Source: Mycobacterium sp. (GTDB lineage Bacteria > Actinomycetota > Actinomycetes > Mycobacteriales > Mycobacteriaceae). From it: a DNA stretch of 64,000 nucleotides. A program made the translations under genes and the position numbers. The DNA is taken from positions 42,057-106,056 of the forward strand of contig JAGQTV010000112.1 in the NCBI GenBank assembly GCA_020438845.1, written 5' to 3'. Under the pieces are notes generated by a model, which was not told the DNA's origin, ran no database searches, and saw nothing but the letters and a program-made list of their open reading frames with translations. This document shows, piece by piece, positions 1 to 9,375 of this stretch. Position 1 is the stretch's first letter, and each line of letters opens with the position of its first letter.

Positions 1-34
1 GGGCCCGTCCGGGCCTGTCCCTACAACGTGTTCC

Positions 35-73
35 GCCCCGGAAACCGCCCACTGTCGCGGGGATTTCCGGGGC
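35..73 (-). other. stem-loop downstream of groES
   Basis: A 10-bp perfect inverted repeat (arms 35-44 and 64-73, 19-nt loop) lies just after the groES stop. The next gene on this strand should be groEL1, outside the window. There is no U-tract, so an mRNA-processing or stability element in a groES-groEL1 transcript is more likely than a terminator. The function is inferred. Confidence 0.35.
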
Positions 74-90
74 GGGCCACGAACTGATTG

Positions 91-393
91 CTACTTGTTG
101 ACGACCGCCAGCACGTCACGAGCGGACAGGATCAGGTACTCCTCGCCGTTGTACTTGATCTCGGTGCCGCCGTACTTGCTGTAGATGACGGTGTCTCCCT
201 CGGAGACGTCCAGCGGAATCCGCTTCTCGCCGTCCTCGTCCCACCGGCCGGGGCCGACAGCGACGACGGTGCCTTCTTGCGGCTTCTCCTTGGCGGTGTC
301 CGGAATGACCAGACCCGACGCGGTGGTCGTCTCGGCCTCATTGGCCTGGACGAGGATCTTGTCCTCGAGTGGCTTGATTTTCACGCTCGCCAC
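91..393 (-). CDS. groES: co-chaperonin GroES (Cpn10)
   Basis: Heptameric lid of the cytosolic GroEL chaperonin, closing the cage in which client proteins fold. The 100-residue product has the family's usual length. It shows the [16 protein letters not shown] start, the mobile-loop region around [14 protein letters not shown] (about 27-40) and a C-terminal [11 protein letters not shown] strand. A CIRCE operator about 140 bp upstream predicts HrcA-controlled heat-shock expression. The partner groEL1 would follow at lower coordinates. Unlike M. tuberculosis, where tsaD lies directly upstream, a secreted-protein gene intervenes here. Confidence 0.98.
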   Translation of the reverse strand: MASVKIKPLEDKILVQANEAETTTASGLVIPDTAKEKPQEGTVVAVGPGRWDEDGEKRIPLDVSEGDTVIYSKYGGTEIKYNGEEYLILSARDVLAVVNK

Positions 394-533
394 GATTGGA
401 GCCCTCCACTGTTATGGGGTGTGGCCCGGGGCTTATCCCCGGACCAATCTGATTTACAAGGTGTTTTCGGCATTCGTCCGTCCCTCGCGCCGTCGTCGCG
501 GGTGCCGACACAGGGGGTTGTCCGCCTGCCATC

Positions 534-564
534 TAGCACTCTATACGCGAGAGTGCTAGCACTC
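534..564 (-). promoter_or_regulatory. CIRCE operator (HrcA site) of groES
   Basis: TAGCACTC, nine bases, GAGTGCTA (534-558) matches the CIRCE inverted repeat bound by HrcA. A further half-site TAGCACTC follows at 557-564, overlapping the first element by two bases. A second, degenerate HrcA contact is possible. It lies about 140 bp upstream of groES, in the gap to the preceding secreted-protein gene. Confidence 0.93.
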
Positions 565-611
565 AAGGTGGGGGTGGTGCGGGTTCGCCGAGGGCGAAGC
601 CACGAACCTGC

Positions 612-2756
612 TCAGCCCAGGTAGGAGATGGTGGGGAAGCTGTAGCTCAGATCCCCACTGGCCCAGTACCCCTGCGTGATCGGCAGGGGATCGGTCTGCG
701 GCATCACCGAGCGACTCGGGGCATCCGGGATGTACGGATTCACATCGCGCATCCGCAGGACATTGCTCCACAGATAGTTTTGGACGATGGTGTACTGATC
801 GTCGATCGGCGTGGTTGCCGGGTCGAATCCGAGGTACTCGCCAAACACCGCCAGCACCTTATCTGGCGTGTCCCCATCTTTGATGAATTGCGTAACCGCT
901 GCGTCGAAGACCCCCTCTTGGATGGTGTAAAGGTTCTGTCCCTCGACAGTCGCCGATGCCAGGTAACCTTTCGCCGCCATGACACCCATCTGCGCCTCCT
1001 TCAGCGCAGTCTGCGGCGTCGGCACGTATCCAAGGTCCAGCGCCGTCACCTGCGTGTAGGGGTTGATGAGCACGATCGCTGACCACCGGTGGTGGCCATC
1101 GACGATGTACGTTCCGTCATTGGCGGTCACGATGGGGTTTCCGAACGGCTGGATGACCCCGCCGGCGAAGTAGGTCGCAAGTTGGTCGGGATCTTGCAGC
1201 GGGAACTTCAGCGACTTCGCCAGGTCGATCTCGTTCTGCGTCGGCACGAGAGTGGCGACGTTGGCGGTGATGGACGTCAACTGGAGACTGCTGTTGGGAA
1301 TACCGCGGGTTGCCCCGCCAGCCGTCACGAGCTCGTAAAGTGCGGTATTGCAACTCTGGTTGTCCATCGAGCAGGGATTTTGATCGCTGATCGGGTTGCC
1401 CGGGTCGAGGCTCAGCAGTCGATTGAAGAGCTTGGTGAAGCCATCCTGCGAGTCCGTGTAGTACGACAGGAGCAGTTGCTGCAATTCGGCTGCGGCAGCC
1501 ACATCGGGCATCTCTTCCGCCACCAGGCCGGCCTCGATGCGCTGCATGTTGGTAGTAGTAGCAAGCAGGCTCATCGAGATCCCGGACTGGCCGCCCGACC
1601 ACAACCATTTATTTACGTAGTCGGCGATGTCGGCCGCGGAGGCGGTCTGGCCGAGCACCTGGTAGATCTCCCCCACCTTCACCGTGCGGTAGGCGTCGGT
1701 TCTGACGAACTGGGTCGCGGCCCACGAGATGGGTAGGCCGCCCTGAATCCGCTGCACCAGGGGTGCCGCGCTGGAACCGGCCGCCTCGCCAAGCAGTGAA
1801 CGGTAGAGCAGGTTCACATAGGTCGTCGCGGAGGGCTGGGTGCCGAAATTTCCCCCGCCAGAGGCACTCTCACTGTAGAACTCCTGGCTGCCGGCGAGCA
1901 ACGCGGCGAAGTTCGGCTCAGTTCCCCACGCGAGCCGCAGTGCACCCCAGAACAATTCCTGCTGGGCAGGGAGGCGTCCGACGAGTTCGACGTAGTAGTT
2001 GTTAACCGCTGTCTGGCGGAACGCATCCGAGGTGTAGAGGCCGGCCACAACGCTATTGACCCCCCAGAACTTCAACCGGTTCAGGTAATTGTCGAGTTCG
2101 GTTGCTGTCGGGTCCCTGCGCAGCACCTCCTGGAACAGTCCGGTCACCACGGCGGTCGGGTCGGTCACTACGGGTTTTCCGGTCCCGCTGAACAAGTCCT
2201 CCAAGTTCAAGCGCAACATGGCGCCGAAGGAACCGGGGCCCGGAGCCGCGCTCGGCGCGGACGCCGCGGTCGCCTTCGACTGTGCGGCCGCAGCCGGCGG
2301 TGACGCGGCGGTAACCGCCGCGTTTGCGGTCGCGGCGGGCAGTGCAACGGTCTGCACCGCAAGGGATGACACCGCGGCGGATAGCGGACTCTCGTGGGCG
2401 ACAGCGGCCGTCGGGATACTTCCGGTGGCGGCCAGCTCAGCCGACGGCAGGTTGTCGAAAGTCCGTTCCCGGGTGGCTGCTGCGACGCGAGCAGGGCTGG
2501 GGCGACTCCAGCGCGGAGCATCGCGCACGGTCGAATCCGCGGTCGCGTCGTTCCCGGCGGTGTGCCGGAGTGTCGAGCGATGTGCGCCCGGCGAGCCAGA
2601 CCGGGACGCCGACTGCATTGGACTGTCCGACGCCGCGCCGTCTTCCGCCCAAGCGACCGCCGGTGCGGCCGCCAGCGCCAAACCGACCCCGGCAGCGACC
2701 GCACCGAGTTGGAGCCACCGCACCACCGGAAGAACCCGACTGCTCGAACCCGCCAT
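612..2756 (-). CDS. secreted DUF4214 protein with C-terminal ParB/Srx-like domain
   Basis: Predicted exported protein of 714 residues; function unknown. The ATG at 2756 has a GAGGGGGG ribosome-binding site seven bases upstream and opens a Sec signal peptide (1-37, ending AVAWA). An Ala/Ser/Pro-rich low-complexity stretch follows (38-175). Residues about 197-410 hold helical modules that look like DUF4214 repeats (for example LRRDPTATELDNYLNRL). Residues about 490-600 resemble the ParB/sulfiredoxin fold, with the core IVDGHHRWSAI at 551-561. The ORF reads open upstream to 2984, but that extension hides the signal peptide. It sits between groES and tsaD, adjacent genes in M. tuberculosis, so it is an insertion relative to that order. 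Domain calls are by eye. Confidence 0.8.
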   Translation of the reverse strand: MAGSSSRVLPVVRWLQLGAVAAGVGLALAAAPAVAWAEDGAASDSPMQSASRSGSPGAHRSTLRHTAGNDATADSTVRDAPRWSRPSPARVAAATRERTFDNLPSAELAATGSIPTAAVAHESPLSAAVSSLAVQTVALPAATANAAVTAASPPAAAAQSKATAASAPSAAPGPGSFGAMLRLNLEDLFSGTGKPVVTDPTAVVTGLFQEVLRRDPTATELDNYLNRLKFWGVNSVVAGLYTSDAFRQTAVNNYYVELVGRLPAQQELFWGALRLAWGTEPNFAALLAGSQEFYSESASGGGNFGTQPSATTYVNLLYRSLLGEAAGSSAAPLVQRIQGGLPISWAATQFVRTDAYRTVKVGEIYQVLGQTASAADIADYVNKWLWSGGQSGISMSLLATTTNMQRIEAGLVAEEMPDVAAAAELQQLLLSYYTDSQDGFTKLFNRLLSLDPGNPISDQNPCSMDNQSCNTALYELVTAGGATRGIPNSSLQLTSITANVATLVPTQNEIDLAKSLKFPLQDPDQLATYFAGGVIQPFGNPIVTANDGTYIVDGHHRWSAIVLINPYTQVTALDLGYVPTPQTALKEAQMGVMAAKGYLASATVEGQNLYTIQEGVFDAAVTQFIKDGDTPDKVLAVFGEYLGFDPATTPIDDQYTIVQNYLWSNVLRMRDVNPYIPDAPSRSVMPQTDPLPITQGYWASGDLSYSFPTISYLG

Positions 2757-2904
2757 ATGAACCCCCCTCGAAACCGCGGACAAGATACTTCGGACAGGTC
2801 TACACGAACCCTCGGGGCGGCAGCGTCGGTTCGCCGATAGTGCTACCTGCCAGTAATGCCGCATGGCTTCAGCGACACGGGTTTCCGCCGTCTGCGGCGG
2901 CGAC

Positions 2905-3927
2905 TCAGGCCACCTGCCCGCGCACCACCGGAAGGCCGGGGTCGCTGGCCACGTCCAACGGGGAGGGTACCGCCCCGGCCGCAACCAGGTGCGCAGCGAA
3001 GCTGGCGATCATTGCGCCGTTGTCGGTACACAGTCGGAGCCGCGGGATTCGCAACGTCAGACCGGCTTCCGCACAACGTTGTTCGGCAAGTTCGCGCAAT
3101 CGGGAGTTGGCCGCCACCCCCCCGGCGATCAGCAGCGTGGACACGCCGACATCGACCGCTGCCCGCACCGCCTTGGCGGTCAACACGTCGGCGACAGACT
3201 CCTGAAACCCGGCGGCGACGTCAGCGGGGTTCGCGTTCGGATTGGACTCCACGTAGCGCGCCACCGCGGTCTTGAGACCGGAGAAGCTGAAGGTGTAGGG
3301 ATCGTCGCGCGGGCCGGTCATGCCACGCGGGAAGAAAATGGCCCCGGCGTCGCCGGTGCGGGCCAACTCGTCGAGTGCTCTGCCACCCGGGTAGCCCAAC
3401 CCCAGCAGCCGGGCGATCTTGTCGTAGGCCTCCCCCGCGGCGTCGTCCAGTGTGGAGCCGAGTTCGACGATGGGTTGCGCCAGGGAACGTACGTGCAGCA
3501 GGTGGGTGTGCCCGCCGGAGACCAGCAGTCCAACGCACTCTGGCAGCGGACCATGGTCGTAGACGTCGGCGGCCAGGTGCCCGCCGAGGTGGTTGACGGC
3601 GTAGAACGGAACACCCCACGCGGCGGCGTAGGCCTTGGCCGCGGCCACCCCCACCATCAGCGCCCCGGCCAACCCGGGCCCGATGGTGGCGGCCACCACG
3701 TCCGGTCGCTCGATGCCGGCGGCGGCAAGGGCTCGGCACATCGTCGGCCCGAGCGCCTCCAAATGGGCTCGCGAAGCGATCTCGGGCACTACCCCGCCGT
3801 AACGGGCGTGTTCGTCGACGCTGGAGGCCACCTCGTCAGCCAACAAGCGGACCGATCCGTCCGGCGCGAGCTCGGCGATCCCGACGCCGGTTTCGTCGCA
3901 GGAACTCTCGATGGCAAGGACCTTCAC
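2905..3927 (-). CDS. tsaD: tRNA t6A37 threonylcarbamoyltransferase subunit TsaD
   Basis: Transfers the threonylcarbamoyl group to A37 of ANN-decoding tRNAs, working with TsaB and TsaE in the cytoplasm. The 340 residues start [16 protein letters not shown], typical of the ASKHA fold. They contain the metal-binding HxxxH motif in [11 protein letters not shown] and the ATP-site segment [15 protein letters not shown]. The ATG overlaps the rimI stop by four bases, consistent with a rimI-tsaD operon together with tsaE and tsaB. Confidence 0.97.
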   Translation of the reverse strand: MKVLAIESSCDETGVGIAELAPDGSVRLLADEVASSVDEHARYGGVVPEIASRAHLEALGPTMCRALAAAGIERPDVVAATIGPGLAGALMVGVAAAKAYAAAWGVPFYAVNHLGGHLAADVYDHGPLPECVGLLVSGGHTHLLHVRSLAQPIVELGSTLDDAAGEAYDKIARLLGLGYPGGRALDELARTGDAGAIFFPRGMTGPRDDPYTFSFSGLKTAVARYVESNPNANPADVAAGFQESVADVLTAKAVRAAVDVGVSTLLIAGGVAANSRLRELAEQRCAEAGLTLRIPRLRLCTDNGAMIASFAAHLVAAGAVPSPLDVASDPGLPVVRGQVA

Positions 3928-4391
3928 GCCGGCTCCCGTCGCATCGTGTAGGCATCAGCCCCGCTGGCCCGGTAGTAGCGTTTCCGTAGGCCGACGGTGA
4001 CGAAGCCCAGGCTGGTGTAGAGATTGATCGCCGGTTCGTTGTCGGTGCGCACCTCCAGATACACCGCGGCGTCCGGGCCGGCGAACTCCAGCAGCACGTC
4101 CATCATCCCGCGGCCGATCCCCTGCCCCTGGTAGGCCGGGTCGACGCCGATGGTGTGGATCTCGTACTCGAACGGTGGCGTGCGGCCCAGTCGCGCCATC
4201 CCCGCGTAGCCGACCAGCTTGTCAGCCAACCGGGCGGCCACATAGCGGGTGTGCATGGCCGCGACCTCCCGGACGAAGGCGGCCTTCGGCCAAGGATCAT
4301 CGCCGCAGAACAGTTGCGCCTCCAATTCCGCGCACCGAGCGGCGTCGCGGTGGGTGAGCCGGTCGTAGACGACGTCCGCCGGGCTGTTCAT
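3924..4391 (-). CDS. rimI: ribosomal-protein-alanine N-acetyltransferase RimI
   Basis: GNAT-family N-terminal acetyltransferase of 155 residues, classically acting on ribosomal protein S18. The acetyl-CoA loop is visible as [15 protein letters not shown], followed by [20 protein letters not shown], the usual GNAT motif B. I start at the ATG at 4391 ([12 protein letters not shown]) because it overlaps the tsaB stop in an ATGA. The ORF extends to 4472, but that extension lies inside tsaB. Actinobacterial RimI homologues can have broad substrates, so the exact target is not fixed. Confidence 0.92.
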   Translation of the reverse strand: MNSPADVVYDRLTHRDAARCAELEAQLFCGDDPWPKAAFVREVAAMHTRYVAARLADKLVGYAGMARLGRTPPFEYEIHTIGVDPAYQGQGIGRGMMDVLLEFAGPDAAVYLEVRTDNEPAINLYTSLGFVTVGLRKRYYRASGADAYTMRREPA

Positions 4392-5023
4392 CGGACGCCC
4401 CGCTCGGCCAACGTCTTGGCGTCGGGCCGACGCAGATACAACGGAGCCAGCGGTCCCGGCGGGTGATCCCATGCCCCGACGGCGGCAACCAGACCGGCGG
4501 GCGAAGGGCTGGCCAAATCAATGCGCGGCAGGGCGAAGAGGTCGCAGTGCACGGGCGAACCGGCCACCTGTTGCAGACCGTCGGTCGGAACGTCGGCCGC
4601 GGCAGCCACGGCAGGCCCGTCGACGCGGACCCCGTCTCGGTAGCGGGCCCAATAGACCTCCCGGCGGCGGGCGTCGGTGACCACCAGAACGTCTCCGGCC
4701 GTATGAACGCCGACCGCGTCCAGCGAGCACACCCCGTAGACCGGCAGGCCCAAGGCATGGCCGTAGGCCGCGGCGCTGGCCATACCGACGCGCAAACCGG
4801 TGAAGGGTCCCGGCCCGCACCCGACCACCACTGCGTCCAGCGCCGCCATGCTCAGGCCCGCGTCACCAACCGCGGAAACGACGTTGGGGGTGAGCAGTTC
4901 GGCATGGGCGTGCGCGTCGACGGCGATCCGCTCGGCCAGGACGGTGACGCGGCCGTCATCGTCGCGACGAAGCACGCCGGCGACGACGGCGGGTGTTGCG
5001 GTGTCGATCGCGAGAATCCTCAC
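4388..5023 (-). CDS. tsaB: tRNA t6A biosynthesis protein TsaB
   Basis: Non-catalytic ASKHA-fold partner that dimerises with TsaD in the t6A complex. Visible hallmarks are the start RILAIDTATPAVVAGVL, the conserved VVGCGPGPFTGLRVGMA and VVTDARRREVYWARY. I place the start at the GTG at 5023, whose GTGA overlaps the tsaE stop. An in-frame GTG at 5035 would add four residues. The 3' end overlaps rimI by four bases. Confidence 0.93.
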   Translation of the reverse strand: MRILAIDTATPAVVAGVLRRDDDGRVTVLAERIAVDAHAHAELLTPNVVSAVGDAGLSMAALDAVVVGCGPGPFTGLRVGMASAAAYGHALGLPVYGVCSLDAVGVHTAGDVLVVTDARRREVYWARYRDGVRVDGPAVAAAADVPTDGLQQVAGSPVHCDLFALPRIDLASPSPAGLVAAVGAWDHPPGPLAPLYLRRPDAKTLAERGVR

Positions 5024-5544
5024 GGGCGGGACCACCGCCAGATGGCCGTCCTGGTGTCGCTGTCGGGAAGCCGCTGCAGCGTGATGCCGAGGTGACGGTC
5101 GGACAGGCGTTCGGCCAGACCCTCACCCCATTCGACCACGACGACGGCGTCGTCGAGATCGGTGTCGAGATCCAGCGAGTCCAGTTCGGCCAACAGGTCG
5201 GCCTCGCTTCGGGTCAGGCTGCTGTCCAGCAGCCGGTAGACGTCGACATGCACCATCGCGGGCGCGCCAGGCCGACGCGCGGGGTGGACTCGGGCGAGCA
5301 CGAAGGTCGGGGAGGTGATCGGCCCTTCGACATCCATACCGAGTGCGATCCCCTTGGCCAGAGCCGTCTTTCCCGCGCCGAGCGGGCCGGAGAGCACTAC
5401 GACGTCGCCGGAGCGCAGTTGCCGACCAAGTCGCTCACCGAAGGCGAGGGTGTCCTCGACCGTCGGCAGCGAAGCGGTGCCTTCCCCAGGGCCGTCTTCG
5501 GGGTCACAGCCCCCGGTGTCACAGTCGAGATTCGCCTCAGTCAC
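5020..5544 (-). CDS. tsaE: tRNA t6A biosynthesis ATPase TsaE
   Basis: P-loop ATPase that resets the TsaB-TsaD complex during t6A synthesis. Walker A is GPLGAGKTALAKG. It is followed by ITSPTFVLARVH and HVDVYRL, the switch and Walker B-like strands of the family, and VVVVEWGEGLAERL near the end. The start is a GTG at 5544 (VTEANLDCD) that overlaps the upstream hydrolase stop by eight bases; the product is 174 residues. The longer open frame to 5751 runs inside the hydrolase gene. Confidence 0.92.
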   Translation of the reverse strand: MTEANLDCDTGGCDPEDGPGEGTASLPTVEDTLAFGERLGRQLRSGDVVVLSGPLGAGKTALAKGIALGMDVEGPITSPTFVLARVHPARRPGAPAMVHVDVYRLLDSSLTRSEADLLAELDSLDLDTDLDDAVVVVEWGEGLAERLSDRHLGITLQRLPDSDTRTAIWRWSRP

Positions 5545-6721
5545 GCGCCTTGTCCTTGATACGCCGGGCGAATGCGACCAGTCGCGAGGGAGTCGCACGT
5601 TCGACCAGGCGCACCAGGGCATCGTTGATGACCTCGGGCCTCTCCATCTGCACCAGGTGCGCCGCACCCGGCACCACCACCAGCAGCGAATCCGGCAACG
5701 CGGCGGCCATCTCCTCGGAGTGCTTGACGGGTGTGAGCAGGTCGCGGTCACCGCAGGCGATCACTGTGGGGATCCGGGCCAGCACCGGCAGGGCGGCACT
5801 CTCGTCGTGGACTTCCAGCGCATGCAGGAACGCCACCAGGGTGGAGACCTCGGTGTCGTGGATCATGTCTTCGTTGAACGCGGCGAGGCTGGGACTGACC
5901 TCGGCGTCGCCGAAAGACGCCGTCTTGATGATCGGTCGCAACGCCGACCGGGTGGCCCCGCGGGTCCGGTGCACGAACTTGGGCGCATAACGAGCGGCGA
6001 AACGCACCGCCTCCAATGCCGGGTTGTGCAGGATCTCGCCCAGCGGCGACCGATGCACTCCTTCGGCAGCCGAGGAGATGATTGCAGCGCCGACGATGCG
6101 GCGGCCGTAGTTATCCGGGAACTGCCGGGCATGGGACAGCACCGTCATGCCGCCCATGGAGTGTCCGACCAGAACCACCGGCCCGCGGGGAACCATCACT
6201 TGCAGAATGGTCTGCAGGTCCTGGCCGAGTTGCTCGACGGTGTAGGTCCTGATCGAGGCGGAACCCGACTGGCCGTGACCGCGCTGGTCGTAGAACACCA
6301 TCCGGACCTGCTCACCCCAGCGCTCCGCGAGCGCGGCCCGTTGGAAGTGAAAGGCTCCCATCCGCTGACAGAACCCGTGAGCAAACACCACGGTCAGCGG
6401 TGCGGTGATCGGACCGACCTCACGCACGATCAGCGGCACGCCGTCCGGGGTCGTGACTACACAACCGCGGTCGGCCTCCAGCAGCGCGAAGTCCTCGCCC
6501 CGGTAGGCGTCCTCGATTGCCTTGCGGTTACGGATCGCCTTGGCCGCCGATCGCCCCGCAGCCGTGCCGACGGCTCCGAGCCCCGCAACACCAGCCATCA
6601 ATCCGGCCTTCTTGCCGGTGCTCGATGGCCTGTTGTCGGTAACACGGACCAGTTCACCGGCCGGTCGAGACTTGCGCCGGACCAACCCGAACGTCCGCTT
6701 TCGGGCGGGTTCATCGGCCAT
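5537..6721 (-). CDS. alpha/beta hydrolase of the tsaE-alr interval
   Basis: Serine hydrolase of 394 residues with a canonical fold: oxyanion region [10 protein letters not shown], nucleophile elbow [12 protein letters not shown], acid in [11 protein letters not shown] and His in [14 protein letters not shown]. An N-terminal basic segment of about 60 residues contains a short Ala/Gly-rich hydrophobic stretch ([19 protein letters not shown]) that could be a weak membrane anchor. The ATG at 6721 overlaps the alr 3' end and the stop overlaps tsaE, so it is translationally coupled in an alr-hydrolase-tsaE-tsaB-rimI-tsaD string. Substrate unknown. Confidence 0.88.
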   Translation of the reverse strand: MADEPARKRTFGLVRRKSRPAGELVRVTDNRPSSTGKKAGLMAGVAGLGAVGTAAGRSAAKAIRNRKAIEDAYRGEDFALLEADRGCVVTTPDGVPLIVREVGPITAPLTVVFAHGFCQRMGAFHFQRAALAERWGEQVRMVFYDQRGHGQSGSASIRTYTVEQLGQDLQTILQVMVPRGPVVLVGHSMGGMTVLSHARQFPDNYGRRIVGAAIISSAAEGVHRSPLGEILHNPALEAVRFAARYAPKFVHRTRGATRSALRPIIKTASFGDAEVSPSLAAFNEDMIHDTEVSTLVAFLHALEVHDESAALPVLARIPTVIACGDRDLLTPVKHSEEMAAALPDSLLVVVPGAAHLVQMERPEVINDALVRLVERATPSRLVAFARRIKDKARD

Positions 6722-7889
6722 TGGCGTCACCTCCGCGATATGCGCGCAACACCCGGCCGCGCGGGCTGGTCACCACCTCGTAGTGGATGGTGCCGAGCAG
6801 GTCGGCCCAATCCTGTGCCGTGGGCTCCCCGGCTGCGCCCGATCCGAACAGGATCGCCTCGTCGCCCTCGGCGACGTCGTGCGGGCCGGGGCCGAGGTCG
6901 ACAACGAATTGGTCCATGCAGATGCGGCCGACGTTGCGGTGACGGCGGCCGTTGATCAGCACATCGATGCGCCCACTCAGGGACCGGAACACGCCGTCGG
7001 CGTAGCCGATCGGAAGCAGCGCAACCACCGTGTCCCGTTCGGCGATCCAGGTGTGACCGTAGGACACCCCCTCCCCCGCGCTAACCGATTTCACCATCGC
7101 CACCGGACATCTCAACGTCATCGCCGGGCGCAGGCCCATGTCGCCGCGTTCAGGTATCGGGCTCAGCCCGTAGACGGCGATACCGGGCCGCACCATGTCG
7201 AAGGCCAGGTCGGGGCGGGTCATCGCCGACGGCGAGTTCGACAGGTGCGCCACCTCGAAGTCGATGCCGGCCCGGTGGGCCGCGGCGATCATCTCGGTAA
7301 AGCGCCGGGCCTGAAGGTCGTTGAGCGGATTGTCCGGCTCATCGCCGCTGGCCAGGTGGGACATGATGCCGCGCGGGCGAATCGAGTCGGCGGCAGCAGC
7401 ACGCCCTAGAGCGTCCAGTAGCTCGGGATAATCCCGGGCTCCGACCCCGTTGCGGTTGAGTCCGGTTTCCACTTTGACCGTCACGACAGCGGTGTGGCCG
7501 GTCCGCTCCACCGCGTCGAGCAGATCCGCGACCTGGCGGACAGATGACACTCCGATCTGGACGCCGGTCTGCAGAGCCGTTCCGAAGTCCGTCCCCGGGG
7601 GATGCAGCCAGGCCAGTACCGGTGCGGCGATGCCCGCCCGTCGCAATGCCACCGCCTCCGCGACTGTGGCCACCCCAAGTTCAGCCGCACCGGCGCCCAG
7701 CGCGGCGCGAGCCACCTCGATGGCGCCGTGGCCGTACCCGTCGGACTTCACCACCGCCATCACCTGCGCAGGTCCGGCGTGGTCACACAACACCCGAACG
7801 TTGTGGGCAACGGCATCGAGGTCGATGACTGCCTCACCGTTGACGGCTGCAGTCATCGAGGTCTTGGGGCTCAGCGGTTGGGTCTGCAC
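6711..7889 (-). CDS. alr: alanine racemase
   Basis: PLP-dependent racemase making D-alanine for peptidoglycan. The 392 residues show the PLP-lysine motif [10 protein letters not shown] near the N-terminus and ISYGHTW-like SYGHTW plus [13 protein letters not shown] further on, which carry the second catalytic Tyr loop and barrel end. It is the first gene of the alr to tsaD series, separated by 69 bp from gadB upstream. Confidence 0.97.
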   Translation of the reverse strand: MQTQPLSPKTSMTAAVNGEAVIDLDAVAHNVRVLCDHAGPAQVMAVVKSDGYGHGAIEVARAALGAGAAELGVATVAEAVALRRAGIAAPVLAWLHPPGTDFGTALQTGVQIGVSSVRQVADLLDAVERTGHTAVVTVKVETGLNRNGVGARDYPELLDALGRAAAADSIRPRGIMSHLASGDEPDNPLNDLQARRFTEMIAAAHRAGIDFEVAHLSNSPSAMTRPDLAFDMVRPGIAVYGLSPIPERGDMGLRPAMTLRCPVAMVKSVSAGEGVSYGHTWIAERDTVVALLPIGYADGVFRSLSGRIDVLINGRRHRNVGRICMDQFVVDLGPGPHDVAEGDEAILFGSGAAGEPTAQDWADLLGTIHYEVVTSPRGRVLRAYRGGDANGR

Positions 7890-7958
7890 GTTCTCACCAC
7901 GCTCGATTGTCCCAGAGCCTGTCTGCAGTCCTTCTCCAGAGCCCCGTTTCGGGGGCAG

Positions 7959-9371
7959 TCAGTGCGCGAAGTGTTCCTGCTTGAAGTGTCCTTTGGGCTG
8001 GATGGCGTCCAGGTGCTCGAGGACGGCGTGCAGATCCTCCCAGAGCGAGCGGGCCAGATCGGCGGAAAACCCCTCGCGCACCACCACCCGCAGCACCGAG
8101 ACGTCTTCGGCCCCCTCTGGCATGGTGTAGGCGGGCACCTGCCAGCCGTAGGTGCGCAGCGCTGCCGACACGTCGAACACGGTGTATCCGAAGTCCTTCT
8201 TCAACTTGAAGGCCACCACCGGCATTTTCGCGCCGTCCGAGATAACGTCGAAATGCTTCGAACGTCTCAACTGGTCGGAGAACCACCGCGCGGTCTCCGA
8301 CAGCGTCTTCATCACCTGCGTGTAACCGGCCCGGCCGAGGCGCAGAAAGTTGTAGTACTGGCCCACGACCTGGCTACCGGGCCGGGAGAAGTTCAAGGTG
8401 AAGGTGGGCATGTCGCCACCGAGGTAGTTGACCCGGAAGATCAGCTCCTCCGGAAGCTGCTCCGAATTGCGCCACACCACGAAACCGACCCCGGGGTAAG
8501 TCAGGCCGTATTTGTGGCCGCTCACGTTGATCGAGGCCACCCGGGGTAGCCGGAAATCCCATTTGAGTTCGGGATCGAGGAACGGCACGACGAACCCGCC
8601 ACTAGCGGCATCGACGTGGACCGGGATGTCCAGCCCGGTCTTTTTGTGCAGTGTGTCGAGAGCCGCACACACGTCGGCGATCGGCTCGAGTTCGCCGGTG
8701 TATGTGGTGCCCAGCACCCCCACCACCCCGATGGTGTCCTCATCGACCGCGTCGACCACCTGCTGCGGGGTGATGACGTACCGGTCCTCCCCCATCGGCA
8801 GATATCGCGGCTCCACCTCGAAATAGCGGCAGAACTTCTCCCAGACCACCTGGACATTGGAGCCCATCACCAAGTTCGGGGTGCGACCCTTCCAAGCCTC
8901 TTTGCCGTCTTTGGAGAAACGCTGCTTCCACCGCCACTTCATCGCCAAACCGCCGAGCATGACCGCCTCCGACGACCCGATCGTCGATACCCCGACAGCG
9001 CTGGCGGCATCATCGTCACGCAGATTCTCGGCATGGAAAAGATCGGCAACCATTGCCACGCAACGGGTTTCGATCGCAGCTGTGGCCGGGTACTCGTCCT
9101 TGTCGATCATGTTCTTGTCGAACGTCTCGGCCATCAACCGCTCGGCCTCGGGGTCCATCCAGGTGGTGACGAAGGTCGCGAGGTTCAGGCGGGAACTGCC
9201 GTCGAGCATGAGTTCGTCGTGGATGAACCGATAAGCCGCGGCCGGTTCCATCTCCTCGTCCGGCAGCCGCAGCGAGGGAATCGGATCGGTCGACAGCCGG
9301 CCGGTGTAGGCCGGAGCGATCGACGGCGAACGATATTTGACGTGCGGCAAGGAATCGGTCCCTTCTTCCAT
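7959..9371 (-). CDS. gadB: glutamate decarboxylase
   Basis: Group II PLP decarboxylase converting glutamate to GABA with proton consumption. The 470-residue protein shows HVDAASGGFVVPF, the PLP-binding lysine in NVSGHKYGLTYPG and YLGGDMPTFTLNFSRPGSQVVGQYYNFLRLG, all typical of GadB. I start at the ATG at 9371 (MEEGTDSLPHVKYR), since the open extension to 9482 lies within nnrD. It follows nnrD by four bases, matching the M. tuberculosis order. Confidence 0.95.
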   Translation of the reverse strand: MEEGTDSLPHVKYRSPSIAPAYTGRLSTDPIPSLRLPDEEMEPAAAYRFIHDELMLDGSSRLNLATFVTTWMDPEAERLMAETFDKNMIDKDEYPATAAIETRCVAMVADLFHAENLRDDDAASAVGVSTIGSSEAVMLGGLAMKWRWKQRFSKDGKEAWKGRTPNLVMGSNVQVVWEKFCRYFEVEPRYLPMGEDRYVITPQQVVDAVDEDTIGVVGVLGTTYTGELEPIADVCAALDTLHKKTGLDIPVHVDAASGGFVVPFLDPELKWDFRLPRVASINVSGHKYGLTYPGVGFVVWRNSEQLPEELIFRVNYLGGDMPTFTLNFSRPGSQVVGQYYNFLRLGRAGYTQVMKTLSETARWFSDQLRRSKHFDVISDGAKMPVVAFKLKKDFGYTVFDVSAALRTYGWQVPAYTMPEGAEDVSVLRVVVREGFSADLARSLWEDLHAVLEHLDAIQPKGHFKQEHFAH

Positions 9372-9375
9372 GGTT

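Noticed and set aside
2863-3951. A 362-codon plus-strand frame opposite tsaD
   Set aside because: tsaD is unmistakable on the minus strand. The plus-strand product is Gly/Arg-rich noise.
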